A program made the position numbers and the translations under genes. A DNA stretch of 64,000 nucleotides from Cyclobacterium sp. SYSU L10401 (GTDB taxonomy: Bacteria; Bacteroidota; Bacteroidia; Cytophagales; Cyclobacteriaceae), in assembly GCF_010993705.1 (NCBI RefSeq), contig NZ_WOFO01000013.1, positions 1-64,000 of the forward strand. The letters are read 5' to 3'. Positions 34,601-43,057 of this stretch are shown here, piece after piece (position 1 is the first letter of the stretch; each line of letters starts with the position of its first letter). Below the pieces are notes generated by a model. That model did not search any database, was not told where the DNA came from, and saw only the letters and a program-made list of their open reading frames with translations.

Positions 34601-36131
34601 TGTGCTGACTTTGCTTGGACAAAACGGCCAATGGAGTATCTGCGCCCATGGAGCCAATGGGCTCATAGGCAGTATCAGCCATTGGTGCCAGCAACACCTT
34701 GAGGTCTTCCTGACTGTACCCGAATATGGTCTGTCTTTTTCTGATCTCTTCCGTACTGTATGGAAAAGACAGTTTATCAGGTGAAGGAATCAACCTTAAT
34801 TTTAGCCTTTCCTTCCTGATCCAGGCATCATAGGGCTTGCGGTTGCAAACTTCTTCTTTTACTTCCTCATCAAATGCTACCTTACCTTTGGCCAAATCAG
34901 CCAGAAGCATTCTGCCAGGGCTTACCCTTCCTTTCTCTACGATGGTAGCATCGCGAATGGGCAAAGCACCAGCCTCCGATGATAGGATCAACCGGTCATC
35001 GGAAGTGACAAAATACCTCAAGGGACGCAATCCATTTCGGTCCAAAGTGGCTCCGAGAGATTTTCCATCGGTAAAAAGCAGGGCAGCGGGTCCATCCCAG
35101 GGCTCCACCAGGGAAGCATGGAATTTATAGAAGGCCTTCTTCTTTTTACCCATGGTTTTGTTGTCCTGCCAGGCCTCCGGAACCAACATCATCATGACAT
35201 GGGGCAAGCTTCTTCCACTTAAGGTAAGTAATTCCACCATGGCATCCAGATTGGCTGAATCCGAATGCTTGGCATTGGTGATCGGCATCAGCATCTGAAG
35301 TTCCTCATCAGTAAAAAGGCCTGTCTTCATCAGGGTCTCTTTGGACCGCATTTTATTCAGGTTACCCCTAATGGTGTTGATTTCACCATTATGAGAAAGA
35401 AACCTGAATGGCTGGGCAAGCCGCCAATTGGGAAAAGTATTGGTAGAAAACCTGGAATGCACCAATGCAATCGCAGAGGTTAATTTATTGTTTTGCAAGT
35501 CTTTGTAGAAAGTCAACACCTGATCTGTTCTCAGCTGACCTTTATAGATTACGGTCTGGCTACTGAAACTCGCAAAGTAGAAGGCATCATTCACGCCGGG
35601 AATAGTGGCATTGATGATTCTGGTGGCATAGTTTCTCAATACATATAATTTCCTTTCCAGATCCAGACCAGAAAGGTTATTGGAATGACGAACAAAAACC
35701 TGTTCTATGTTGGGCATCACTTCCAGAGCCCCTGATCCGGGAATGGTTTCATCGGTTGGAACGGCCCTGTAGCCCAGGAGCTCGAATCCCAAATCCTTTA
35801 TTATCGAATTTAAACTTGCTTTACTTTTCTTATATAACTGTTTATTTCTGGGAAAAAAAACCATGCCTACGCCATAGCTTCCCTCCTCAGGCAACTCAAA
35901 ACCAAGCCTTAAAGTGATTTCTTTCAGGAAAATATGGGGAAGTTGGATCAAAATACCTGCACCATCGCCGGTCTTGGGATCACTTCCTCTTCCTCCCCTG
36001 TGTTCCATATTGCTCAACATCAGCAAAGCATCACTTATCGTCTCATGGCTTTTCTGCCCTTTCACGTTAACAACAGCCCCAATTCCGCAGGCATCATGTT
36101 CGAATTGTGAACGATATAATCCTTGATTCAT
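31638..36131 (-). CDS. gltB: Glutamate synthase large subunit
   Basis: A 1497-residue enzyme, the normal length. The class II amidotransferase nucleophile is C15 (HDACGIG), exposed after removal of a 14-residue propeptide. The central and FMN-binding domains follow, and the 3Fe-4S cysteines are in CIMMRKCHLNTCPVG (about residues 1110-1125). The C-terminal right-handed beta-helix ends the protein (GxxxGxxxG pattern). The reaction is glutamine plus 2-oxoglutarate to two glutamates. It is first in the gltBD operon. The 364-base upstream region probably holds nitrogen control sites. Confidence 0.98.
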   Translation of the reverse strand: MNQGLYRSQFEHDACGIGAVVNVKGQKSHETISDALLMLSNMEHRGGRGSDPKTGDGAGILIQLPHIFLKEITLRLGFELPEEGSYGVGMVFFPRNKQLYKKSKASLNSIIKDLGFELLGYRAVPTDETIPGSGALEVMPNIEQVFVRHSNNLSGLDLERKLYVLRNYATRIINATIPGVNDAFYFASFSSQTVIYKGQLRTDQVLTFYKDLQNNKLTSAIALVHSRFSTNTFPNWRLAQPFRFLSHNGEINTIRGNLNKMRSKETLMKTGLFTDEELQMLMPITNAKHSDSANLDAMVELLTLSGRSLPHVMMMLVPEAWQDNKTMGKKKKAFYKFHASLVEPWDGPAALLFTDGKSLGATLDRNGLRPLRYFVTSDDRLILSSEAGALPIRDATIVEKGRVSPGRMLLADLAKGKVAFDEEVKEEVCNRKPYDAWIRKERLKLRLIPSPDKLSFPYSTEEIRKRQTIFGYSQEDLKVLLAPMADTAYEPIGSMGADTPLAVLSKQSQHISNYFKQLFAQVSNPPIDPIRERLVMSLFTRIGESYNILEESPTHTRQIHISQPVLLNEDLEKLRNLENKGYRAVTLPSHFVADRQPGRLLEALNKLCQEAENAIKEGKNILIISDRNCQSSTAPIPSLLAVGAVHHHLVNQKIRTKAGIVVEAGDIRETHHFATVIGYGASAINPYLALETLLYLNDNEMLSKKIPQKKLFENYKEAIGKGLLKVLSKMGISTLQSYQSAQIFEAIGLGPEVIERCFKGTVSRISGVSFDELADEVLVRHHAAYETESPLLEAGGIYQWKRRGEKHLFNPETIHLLQKSTRLGDFYLYKKFAQKINDQTKDALTLRGLLEFKKRISIPLDEVEPAEEIMKRFATGAMSFGSISHEAHSTLAIAMNRIGAKSNSGEGGEDEIRFEKKPNGDWERSAIKQVASGRFGVTSNYLTNASELQIKMAQGAKPGEGGQLPGHKVDDWIGRVRHSTPGVGLISPPPHHDIYSIEDLAQLIYDLKNANRKARINVKLVSQAGVGTVAAGVAKAQSDVILISGADGGTGASPLSSIRHAGLPWELGLSEAHQTLVKNNLRSRVTLQTDGQLRTGRDLAIAALLGAEEWGISTGALVVEGCIMMRKCHLNTCPVGIATQNPELRKLFTGDPDHVVNYFRFLAEDLREIMASLGFRTVNEMVGQSDVLKAANGQMNHWKWEKLDLSPIFHKVEVPDHVGIYKQIDQDFRLKKVLDRKLIQVATPALEQANPVRGSFEIKNVDRTVGAMLSNEVSKFFGSPGLPDNTIHFKFKGSAGQTFGGFLAKGITFELEGEANDYFGKGLSGGKLVIFPNRNANFIAEDNIIIGNVAFYGATSGKAFIKGKAGERFCVRNSGVEAVVEGIGDHGCEYMTGGLAIILGEIGRNFAAGMSGGIAYIFKENLGNINKEMVDIDPLNEDDFATIKTSLQDHVDLTSSNIGSRILEDWENSKQRFVKVIPRDYKEVLRKRALENSKTLV

Positions 36132-36495
36132 TCTATTATATTTATTTGTAATTGGTACTGAATTCAGTTTGAAAAATTCATAATAAATTTTTCATTTTTT
36201 AAATTCAAGACAATAAAGGTAATACAAAAATGAAATAATAGTTGAAAACTAAATAAAAAATTATGATTTAGAGAATAAGAGTTTACCCTTAATTTTTAAG
36301 CTGTTTACGCTTTTTTTATGTTAATATTGAATTTTTTGGCTTAAATTAACACCGATTTTGATAAAGACTACCTCCCAGTTTAAACCTTTACGTTTGAATT
36401 ACGCAATTTTAAAACTACGAAAAAAAATTAGAAAAATAAACCTCTCCGACAAAAATTAAATTCAATCTTATAATAGTCCGATCCACCAAGCCAAT
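36132..36495. other. 364-base AT-rich region upstream of gltB
   Basis: No gene was found. The segment lies between the leftward gldE end and the gltB start, and both genes are read leftward. Hence it holds the gltB promoter and perhaps the gldE transcript end. No perfect minus-strand TTTG/TAnnTTTG pair was found. A TACGTTTG at 36389-36396 lies on the plus strand, with no rightward gene behind it. No T-tailed hairpin was recognised. Confidence 0.5.
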
Positions 36496-37845
36496 TCAAT
36501 CTGCCTGATCCGGAATGTTTTTATCTAAAGGCTCGTCCATCACCACTTTAACCTTCTTAATTTTCCTGGTATCCACTGCCATAATGGTAAATTCAAAATT
36601 CTCGAACCTGATCTTGGTTCCGTTTTTGGGAAGGTTGGAATTAAGCTCAAGCAATAAGCCTCCAAGGGATTCACTTTCCCCTTTTACTTCATCAAACAGT
36701 TGAATATCCAATTCCAGCTTCTTGCAAAAATCGTTTAAAGAAATCTTCCCCTCAAATATATAGGTCCTGTCATCGAGCTTTTTAAACAGGTATTCCTCCA
36801 CTTCATCAAACTCGTCATTGATATCCCCAATTATTTCCTCGATCAGGTCTTCCAATGTAACCAGGCCTGAGGTGCCACCATATTCATCTACAACGATGGC
36901 CATGTGAACCCGCTTGTTTTTAAAATTTTTAAGCAAATCTGCCAGCTTTTTATTTTCTGGTATAAAATACCCCTTTCTGATCAGATGCTGCCATTCAAAA
37001 TGCTCATCCTTTTCAATGTGTTCTAAAAGGTCTTTGATATAAAGTATTCCTTTGATATGGTCAATGGTATCCTCATACACCGGAATCCTCGAATAGCCAC
37101 TTTTATTAATCTTGTCCATTAATTCGTGAAAATCCATCTCCAGATCTACGGCTGTCAGATCCATCCGGGATTTCATTACCTGCTTTACGGATAATGTGCC
37201 AAAATTTACGATCCCTTTAAGGATATCCCTTTCACTGTTACTGGTGTCCACTGAAGTCATTTCCAATGCCTGATGCAATTCATCCACAGAAAGCGAATAT
37301 CCCCTTCTTTCTATGCGTTTTTCGATCACATTACTCATGGCCATCAGCAGGTAAGAAAGGGGGCTCAGTATTATTGAAAAATAATAAATAAAACTTCCCG
37401 TAAGCCTGGAGAATGCCACCCGGGCGGAATTGGCATAAACTTTTGGTATAATCTCACCTACAAAAACAATAGCAAAGGTGACACCAATGGTTTGAAACAG
37501 AATAATGATGATTCCCGAAGTATCTGTTCCGAATACGGTCCAGGTGAAAAAAGTAGTTAAGGTGACAATACTGATATTGATCAGGTTATTGAGAATCAAG
37601 ATGGTACTCAATAACTTCTGGGGGTTTTCGATCAGGGCAATAACCTTTCCTGAACGCTCATCCGACATCTCCTGGATCGATTCTACATCTTCGTGATCCA
37701 GGGAAAAAAATGCTACTTCAGATCCGGAGACCAAGGCTGATAAAACCAATAATACGATAAACAAAATCGCATTGGCTACCAGGTAAACCGGTGAAACAGC
37801 CAAAATATCGGCCAACAGCAGCAAACTCGGGTAGGGGTCGTCCAT
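36496..37845 (-). CDS. gldE: GldE-like membrane protein with CBS and CorC domains
   Basis: A 449-residue protein has an N-terminal DUF21/CNNM transmembrane domain (about residues 10-195), two CBS motifs (about 215-340) and a CorC/HlyC C-terminal domain (about 355-440). This architecture is that of CorB/hemolysin-type Mg2+ or Co2+ transport proteins. The family is called GldE in gliding Bacteroidota, where it supports gldD function. The gene order mutY-ssb-gldE is the Bacteroidota arrangement, but no gldD follows here. The GldE label is supported by synteny rather than by a motif. Confidence 0.85.
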   Translation of the reverse strand: MDDPYPSLLLLADILAVSPVYLVANAILFIVLLVLSALVSGSEVAFFSLDHEDVESIQEMSDERSGKVIALIENPQKLLSTILILNNLINISIVTLTTFFTWTVFGTDTSGIIIILFQTIGVTFAIVFVGEIIPKVYANSARVAFSRLTGSFIYYFSIILSPLSYLLMAMSNVIEKRIERRGYSLSVDELHQALEMTSVDTSNSERDILKGIVNFGTLSVKQVMKSRMDLTAVDLEMDFHELMDKINKSGYSRIPVYEDTIDHIKGILYIKDLLEHIEKDEHFEWQHLIRKGYFIPENKKLADLLKNFKNKRVHMAIVVDEYGGTSGLVTLEDLIEEIIGDINDEFDEVEEYLFKKLDDRTYIFEGKISLNDFCKKLELDIQLFDEVKGESESLGGLLLELNSNLPKNGTKIRFENFEFTIMAVDTRKIKKVKVVMDEPLDKNIPDQAD

Positions 37846-37902
37846 TAATACATTAATCTTATTTTCTGCAAAGCTAAGGATTTAAACCGGAACCCTTTCT
37901 TA

Positions 37903-38367
37903 TTAAAAAGGTAAATCATCTGTTCCATCCTCCTCACTATCAACAGCGGGCCCTGAGGCGACCTGGTTTCGGTTTCCCCCACCTGAATTTCCAGCCGAAT
38001 TTTCCATACCTGACGGGCCCTCATCCTGAGCTGCATTTCTGGATCCCAGCATGGTGAAACTCAACACCCTGATTCTAATCTTTTTCCGATTATTTCCCTG
38101 GTCATCCTGCCAGGTATCCGACTTGATTTTTCCTTCTACATAGATTTGGCTTCCCTTCTTCAGGTATTGCTCGGCCACCCTGGCCTGCCCATCCCAAAGT
38201 TCCAGATCATGCCATTCTGTATTTTCTACCCGGTTACCGGATCGGTCTTTGTAAGCTTCCGTAGTCGCTAGCCGGAGGTTGGCCACTACTTTGTCTCCTT
38301 CAAGGTGCTTGACTTCAGGGTCCGCCCCCAGGTTACCTATCAAAATAACTTTGTTAACTCCTGCCAT
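37903..38367 (-). CDS. ssb: Single-stranded DNA-binding protein
   Basis: A 154-residue protein has an N-terminal OB fold starting MAGVNKVILIGNLGADPEV. A Gly/Asn-rich flexible linker and the acidic tip DDLPF follow; the tip recruits replication and repair proteins. It coats single-stranded DNA in replication, recombination and repair. It is 52 bases downstream of the mutY end and 57 bases upstream of gldE, consistent with one transcript. Confidence 0.97.
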   Translation of the reverse strand: MAGVNKVILIGNLGADPEVKHLEGDKVVANLRLATTEAYKDRSGNRVENTEWHDLELWDGQARVAEQYLKKGSQIYVEGKIKSDTWQDDQGNNRKKIRIRVLSFTMLGSRNAAQDEGPSGMENSAGNSGGGNRNQVASGPAVDSEEDGTDDLPF

Positions 38368-38419
38368 GATTATATTTTTGGATTTTTGTTGATATAGAAA
38401 GCTTAATAAAAGTAATCAA

Positions 38420-39502
38420 TTATTTTTTTTGATTCAAATACCTAAGGATCAATTTCGGCTTGCCCATTCCTTCCAGTCTATCTTCGTCCGCCAGTGCATA
38501 GTCTTTACTCCTGGCCCATGATTCCAATGCTTCTTTTTGGCTGGACCTAAAAGAAATTTTTACAAAGGAAGCAAAAATTCTCTGATGGGTAAGAATGTGC
38601 TTTAATGGTTTCTCATCAATTTCACCAAAAACCGGTCCAAGTGGGGAAAGTTCATTGAATAGTGTCAGATTTTCAGGTTGCAGGGATTGGATTTCATCTT
38701 TGGACTGACATTCTTCCATTGGAAAATCCACCAGGCCCTGCCAGATATCATTGGCACCCCTCCTGTTGATTACTGTAAATTCGCCCACCTGAATGTGGTA
38801 ATAGATAAAATACCGCGATCTCACCTTGACTTTTTTCACTTTTACCGGCAATTTCGACACCAGGTCGTTTTGCCAGGCAAAGCAATTTTCCATCAGCGGG
38901 CATCCAGGGCAGTCTGGATTTTTGGGTACACATTGCAGGGCACCAAATTCCATGATAGCCTGGTTGTAATGGTCCGGTTGTCCCTGAGGTATAATTTGGT
39001 TGGCCAGGCTTTCAAATGCTTTTTTGCCGGCATGGGAGCCTATATCATGAGCCATACCAAAAACCCGTGAAAGCACCCGGTAAACATTTCCATCGACTAC
39101 CGCTACCGGCTCCCGGTAGGAAAAGGAAGCAATAGCTGCTGCGGTGTACGGACCCACTCCTTTAAGCTCTAAAAGCTTATCGTACTTGTCTGGAAATTGG
39201 CCTTCCCATTTGTTGACGATCTCCTGCGCACAAGCGTGGAGGTTTCGTGCCCTGCTGTAATAACCCAGCCCCTGCCAGGTCCGCAGGATTTCATCCTCGG
39301 GAGCTGTGGCTAATTGTGTCACGGTGGGAAATTTTTCTACAAATGCATAAAAATAGGGCAAGCCTTGCGCCACCCTTGTCTGTTGCAAAATAATTTCAGA
39401 CAACCAAATGATATATGGATCCCTTGTGGCTCTCCAAGGCAAATCCCGACGATGAATGGGATACCAACGAAGAAGTTTTTCAGTGAAATGGTTAAAATTC
39501 AA
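38420..39502 (-). CDS. mutY: A/G-specific adenine DNA glycosylase
   Basis: A 360-residue base-excision enzyme removes adenine opposite 8-oxoguanine. The catalytic glutamate is in LSEIILQQTRV. The helix-hairpin-helix is ELKGVGPYTAAAIASF with the catalytic aspartate in VVDGNVYRVLSR. The 4Fe-4S cluster cysteines are in CVPKNPDCPGCPLMENC (C-x6/7-C-x2-C-x5-C), and a NUDIX-like C-terminal domain recognises 8-oxoG. The start at 39502 is a TTG; no ATG in a better position is present. It heads the mutY-ssb-gldE operon. Confidence 0.95.
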   Translation of the reverse strand: MNFNHFTEKLLRWYPIHRRDLPWRATRDPYIIWLSEIILQQTRVAQGLPYFYAFVEKFPTVTQLATAPEDEILRTWQGLGYYSRARNLHACAQEIVNKWEGQFPDKYDKLLELKGVGPYTAAAIASFSYREPVAVVDGNVYRVLSRVFGMAHDIGSHAGKKAFESLANQIIPQGQPDHYNQAIMEFGALQCVPKNPDCPGCPLMENCFAWQNDLVSKLPVKVKKVKVRSRYFIYYHIQVGEFTVINRRGANDIWQGLVDFPMEECQSKDEIQSLQPENLTLFNELSPLGPVFGEIDEKPLKHILTHQRIFASFVKISFRSSQKEALESWARSKDYALADEDRLEGMGKPKLILRYLNQKK

Positions 39503-39587
39503 AATTATTAAATCTTGGTGAATTGATTTTAATTTAGCAAAACAAGCTAATTTTATTGATTTTATTTTTTAATTGGAATGGTTATTG

Positions 39588-39595
39588 TAAATTTG
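39588..39595 (+). promoter_or_regulatory. HU gene -7 promoter box
   Basis: TAAATTTG is a perfect match to TAnnTTTG. It lies about 70 bases before the HU start codon, within the intergenic region shared with the divergent mutY. The -33 element is weak (T-rich rather than TTTG at the right distance). Confidence 0.5.
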
Positions 39596-39664
39596 CACTC
39601 CCAAAATTACTTGGTTAATAGGAGGTTAAGCCTCTATTGAATTACACAATAAAATTTAAAGACA

Positions 39665-39973
39665 GTGACTAAAGCAGAGGTAATCACAAAGATTTCAGAG
39701 AAGACAGGAATTCAAAAGGACGATGTTACACAAACCGTTGAAGCGTTCTTTAAAGTTGTAAAGGATTCAATGGCAGAAGGAGATAACATTTATGTCAGAG
39801 GTTTTGGCAGTTTTATCAACAAAAAAAGGGCTAAAAAGATAGCGAGAAACATCTCCAAAAACACAGCTATCGTCATAGATGAGCACTATGTTCCAGCTTT
39901 TAAGCCTTCCAAATCTTTTATTGAAAAAATCAAGAACAGCCAAAGTGTTAAAGAATTGGCTCCCCAGGAGTAA
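39665..39973 (+). CDS. HU-family DNA-binding protein
   Basis: A 102-residue histone-like protein of the HU/IHF family has a GTG start at 39665 (TKAEVITKISEKTG). The DNA-binding arm is in RGFGSFINKKRAKKIARN and ends FKPSKSFIEKI. HU bends DNA and compacts the nucleoid. IHF cannot be excluded. It begins a rightward run that continues with the TPR gene 20 bases later. Confidence 0.93.
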   Translation: MTKAEVITKISEKTGIQKDDVTQTVEAFFKVVKDSMAEGDNIYVRGFGSFINKKRAKKIARNISKNTAIVIDEHYVPAFKPSKSFIEKIKNSQSVKELAPQE

Positions 39974-39993
39974 TTACCTGGAAATTTAAACCT

Positions 39994-40815
39994 ATGAAAA
40001 GATCCCAAATTATTTTCGTGCTGGCAGGATTGCTACTTACTTATCTGCTTTACAGATTGCCCATGGTAGTCGTAGACAATGAGGAACAGCCCCTTGCTGA
40101 AGGCGGAAGTGGTTTGGGATCTGATTTTAGCACCGAAGAAGATTCACACAACAGTTCCCTGGAAGCGCGTGACCTGGAGGTCATCGAAAATCTCATGGCA
40201 GAAATGGATGGTGAACCTGATGACGAAAATTTTGTTATATTTGCAGATTCCATCGCTAAAGTTTATGAAAACGGTGGTAAAATTGATAGTGCCGCCTACT
40301 ACTATAGCTTAATTGCTGAAAAGGCTCCAAATATAGAAAACTGGGAAAAAGCCGGAAATACTTATTACGAAGCTTTTGGCTTTTCCATGGATGATAACAA
40401 AACCAGAAGGTTGGCGGATAAAGCCAGGCAATACCTGGGAAAAGTTCTGGAAGACCAGCCTGAAAGGCTTGACCTGAAAACTAAAATTGCCATGACCTAC
40501 GTGTCTACTTCGAATCCCATGCAGGGGATAACCATGCTCAGGGAAATACTTGAAGAAGACCCGGATAATGAAGAAGCGCTGTTTAACATGGGAATCCTTT
40601 CCATGCAAAGTGGGCAGTACAAAAGGGCTGTGGAACGTTTTGATCAATTGGTCGCCAGTCACCCTGACAACATTCAGGGTCAATTTTATTTGGGAGTGAG
40701 TTTGTTTGAGTCCAACCAAAAAAAGAGGGCCCGGGAACAACTGCAGTCCTTAAAGGAAAAAACGGATGATCCGCAGATCCTTTCTGGAATAGAAAATTAT
40801 TTAGATAGATTATAG
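39994..40815 (+). CDS. Membrane-anchored tetratricopeptide-repeat protein
   Basis: A 273-residue protein has one N-terminal membrane segment (about residues 5-25), an acidic low-complexity linker (about 30-70), and about four TPR-like units from residue 80 (for example DNEEALFNMGILSMQSGQY and IQGQFYLGVSLFESNQ). TPRs mediate protein contacts. It follows HU by 20 bases and precedes the mS38-like peptide and RNase G, a gene group commonly kept together in Bacteroidota. Confidence 0.85.
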   Translation: MKRSQIIFVLAGLLLTYLLYRLPMVVVDNEEQPLAEGGSGLGSDFSTEEDSHNSSLEARDLEVIENLMAEMDGEPDDENFVIFADSIAKVYENGGKIDSAAYYYSLIAEKAPNIENWEKAGNTYYEAFGFSMDDNKTRRLADKARQYLGKVLEDQPERLDLKTKIAMTYVSTSNPMQGITMLREILEEDPDNEEALFNMGILSMQSGQYKRAVERFDQLVASHPDNIQGQFYLGVSLFESNQKKRAREQLQSLKEKTDDPQILSGIENYLDRL

Positions 40816-40848
40816 TTAAAATATTGTTAAACTTTAAACCATAAAATT

Positions 40849-40938
40849 ATGCCTTGCGGTAAAAAAAGGAAGAGACATAAGATTGCTACGCACAAGCGTA
40901 AGAAAAGATTGAGAAAAAACAGACACAAGAAGAAGTAA
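40849..40938 (+). CDS. AURKAIP1/COX24-domain ribosome-associated peptide
   Basis: A 29-residue, extremely basic protein (about 60 percent Lys/Arg) starts MPCGKKRKRHKIATHKRKK. It matches the AURKAIP1/COX24 domain, related to mitochondrial small-subunit protein mS38. Such tiny proteins are conserved in Bacteroidota and are believed to bind the ribosome. It is placed between the TPR protein and RNase G. Its length and composition make it easy for automatic gene finders to miss. Confidence 0.85.
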   Translation: MPCGKKRKRHKIATHKRKKRLRKNRHKKK

Positions 40939-40995
40939 TGTTACTTCTTTGAATCATTTAACACGTTCTTTTATTTTATATAACAGAGACACAAT

Positions 40996-42567
40996 TTGAG
41001 TTCAGAATTATTAATTGATTCCTCTCAAAATGGTAGTCGCATTGCCTTGTTGAAAAACAAAAGCTTGATTGAGCTTCACGTAGAAGAAGAAGACAACAAG
41101 TTTAAGGTTGGAGATATTTATCTTGGCACAGTAAAAAAAATCGTCAATGGCTTAAATGCCGCATTTATAGACGTTGGTTTTGAAAAAGACGCTTTTTTAC
41201 ACTATCAAGATCTTGGCCCCCGGGTAAACAGCCTAAACAAGCTGGTAAAACTAATCCGGAATAAAAACCGAAAGGAATTAAACCTGAAAGGTTTTGAAAA
41301 TGAACCTGAAATAGACAAGCTGGGTAAGATCTCCCAGGTATTGTCTAAAAACAATCAGGTCCTGGTTCAGGTGGTCAAAGAACCGATTTCAACCAAAGGC
41401 CCGCGATTATCCTGTGAGCTCTCCCTTGCTGGTCGATACCTGGTTTTGGTTCCTTTTTCTGACACAGTCAACGTATCCAAAAAAATACGAAGTGCTGAGG
41501 AAAGAAGGAGATTAGCCAGGCTTATCACATCCATCAAACCCGTAAATTTCGGGGTTATCATCCGAACAGTGGCAGAAGGACAATCTGTCACAGAACTGGA
41601 TAAAGACCTCAGAAACCTCCTGGAGGCCTGGGAAGAAGGAATGAGTAAGCTTCAAAAAGCCAAGGTAAAAGACAAAATCATCGGAGAAATGAGTCTGGCC
41701 TCTTCCATCATAAGAGACCTGCTCAACGAATCTTTCGACGCAATCACAGTAGAAGACGAAGTAATCTACGATCAGATGCGATCTTATATAAGATCCATTG
41801 CTCCAGAAAAAGAAAAAATTGTTAAGCTTTTCAACGGAAAAGCAAAGCTCTTTGAAAGTTTTGGTATTGAAAAACAGATCAAAAGCCTGTTTGGATCTGC
41901 AGTCAGTCTGCCTCAGGGCGGTTACCTCATTATTGAGCATACCGAAGCCCTACATGTGGTGGACGTAAATAGTGGCAACAAGTCCAACCAGGAAAGTGAT
42001 CAGGAGAATACAGGCCTGAAAACAAATTTAGTGGCTGTAAAAGAAATTGCAAGACAATTGAGGCTTCGCGATATGGGGGGCATCATCGTTATCGATTTTA
42101 TCGACATGAAAAAAGCCGAAAATAAACGGGCGATTTTCGAAGCGATGAAGGAAGCCATGCGAGATGATCGCTCCAAAAATACGGTGCTTCCGCTTACCAA
42201 ATTCGGATTGATGCAAATCACCCGACAGCGAGTCAGACCCGAAATGAACATCGTTACCAAAGAGACCTGCCCCTCCTGTAATGGAACCGGAAAAATTCAG
42301 GCTTCCATTTTGGTGGCTGACAAATTGGAAAAAGATTTAGAACATCTTGCAACACACCAAAACGAATCAAAGATTAAAATAGCCTTGCATCCCTATTTGT
42401 ATGCCTACTTTACGCATGGCATCATTTCTAAAAGGGTACATTGGTTTTTTAAATATTACAAATGGATCAGTCTGATAAAAGATTCTTCACTACCGGTGAC
42501 GGAGTACAAATTCCTGGATAATTCAGGAGAACCTATAGAAGTAATTGTTAAAAGCGAGTCTGAATAA
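40996..42567 (+). CDS. rng: Ribonuclease G/E family protein
   Basis: A 523-residue endoribonuclease processes rRNA precursors and turns over mRNA. The S1 domain (about residues 35-130) begins VGDIYLGTVKKIVNGLNAAFIDVG. The catalytic core contains the Mg2+-binding aspartates in VVDVNSGNK and GGIIVIDFIDM. The Zn-link is CPSCNGTGKIQ. It lacks the long C-terminal scaffold of RNase E, so RNase G is the better name. The start is a TTG at 40996. A terminator overlaps its stop. Confidence 0.93.
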   Translation: MSSELLIDSSQNGSRIALLKNKSLIELHVEEEDNKFKVGDIYLGTVKKIVNGLNAAFIDVGFEKDAFLHYQDLGPRVNSLNKLVKLIRNKNRKELNLKGFENEPEIDKLGKISQVLSKNNQVLVQVVKEPISTKGPRLSCELSLAGRYLVLVPFSDTVNVSKKIRSAEERRRLARLITSIKPVNFGVIIRTVAEGQSVTELDKDLRNLLEAWEEGMSKLQKAKVKDKIIGEMSLASSIIRDLLNESFDAITVEDEVIYDQMRSYIRSIAPEKEKIVKLFNGKAKLFESFGIEKQIKSLFGSAVSLPQGGYLIIEHTEALHVVDVNSGNKSNQESDQENTGLKTNLVAVKEIARQLRLRDMGGIIVIDFIDMKKAENKRAIFEAMKEAMRDDRSKNTVLPLTKFGLMQITRQRVRPEMNIVTKETCPSCNGTGKIQASILVADKLEKDLEHLATHQNESKIKIALHPYLYAYFTHGIISKRVHWFFKYYKWISLIKDSSLPVTEYKFLDNSGEPIEVIVKSESE

Positions 42568-42584
42568 GACCCGCTTTTTTTATT
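42551..42584 (+). terminator. RNase G terminator overlapping its stop codon
   Basis: AGCG/CGCT and GTCT/AGAC pairs, with one mismatch, form a stem spanning the TAA at 42565-42567, followed by seven T residues. It also lies seven bases from the end of the convergent DUF805 gene. Confidence 0.75.
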
Positions 42585-42590
42585 TTAAAA

Positions 42591-42962
42591 CTATAAAACC
42601 GCTGCTTTTGGATTGGGACCGTACTGGTTATCCGGTTTGCTGTCTTCGACCATAAATACGATAAGCACAATCAATCCCAGCACCGGTATAAGCCCTATCA
42701 GGATCCATAATCCTGATCTTCCTGTATCATGAAGCCTCCGTACCGCCGCTGCGATCCCGGGAACAAATACTGCCAGATTGTAGATCATACTGAGGAAGTT
42801 GCTGTCCACAAAAGTGCCTACAATACCTAAACCTATACTAATCAAAAGATTGAACAATACGAAGTACCAATATTCACGTCTTCTGGCCCGACCATTGAAT
42901 TGGGCATATTTATTTTTTAAAACATCCAGGTAATAATCAAAGGGTTGTGGTTGGGGATTCAT
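42591..42962 (-). CDS. DUF805 membrane protein
   Basis: A 123-residue protein has about four membrane segments and the DUF805 landmarks GRARRREYWYFVLFN (about 24-38) and AAVRRLHDTGRSGLWIL (about 70-86). Its function is unknown. It stands alone between RNase G and coaX. Confidence 0.9.
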   Translation of the reverse strand: MNPQPQPFDYYLDVLKNKYAQFNGRARRREYWYFVLFNLLISIGLGIVGTFVDSNFLSMIYNLAVFVPGIAAAVRRLHDTGRSGLWILIGLIPVLGLIVLIVFMVEDSKPDNQYGPNPKAAVL

Positions 42963-43057
42963 GGTTACTGGTTTTAAATTTTGAAAATGGAAAAAATTAA
43001 ACTAAACCTTTCCATAATAATTTCCAAATTCAAACCCTTAAAGTTTGCCAAAAGTCA

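Noticed and set aside
36389-36396. TACGTTTG on the plus strand, a -7-like box.
   Set aside because: No rightward gene follows it, and no -33 partner was seen; probably chance in AT-rich DNA.
39500-39507. TAATTTTG on the minus strand, a -7-like box.
   Set aside because: It overlaps the mutY TTG start codon, so it cannot be that gene's promoter.
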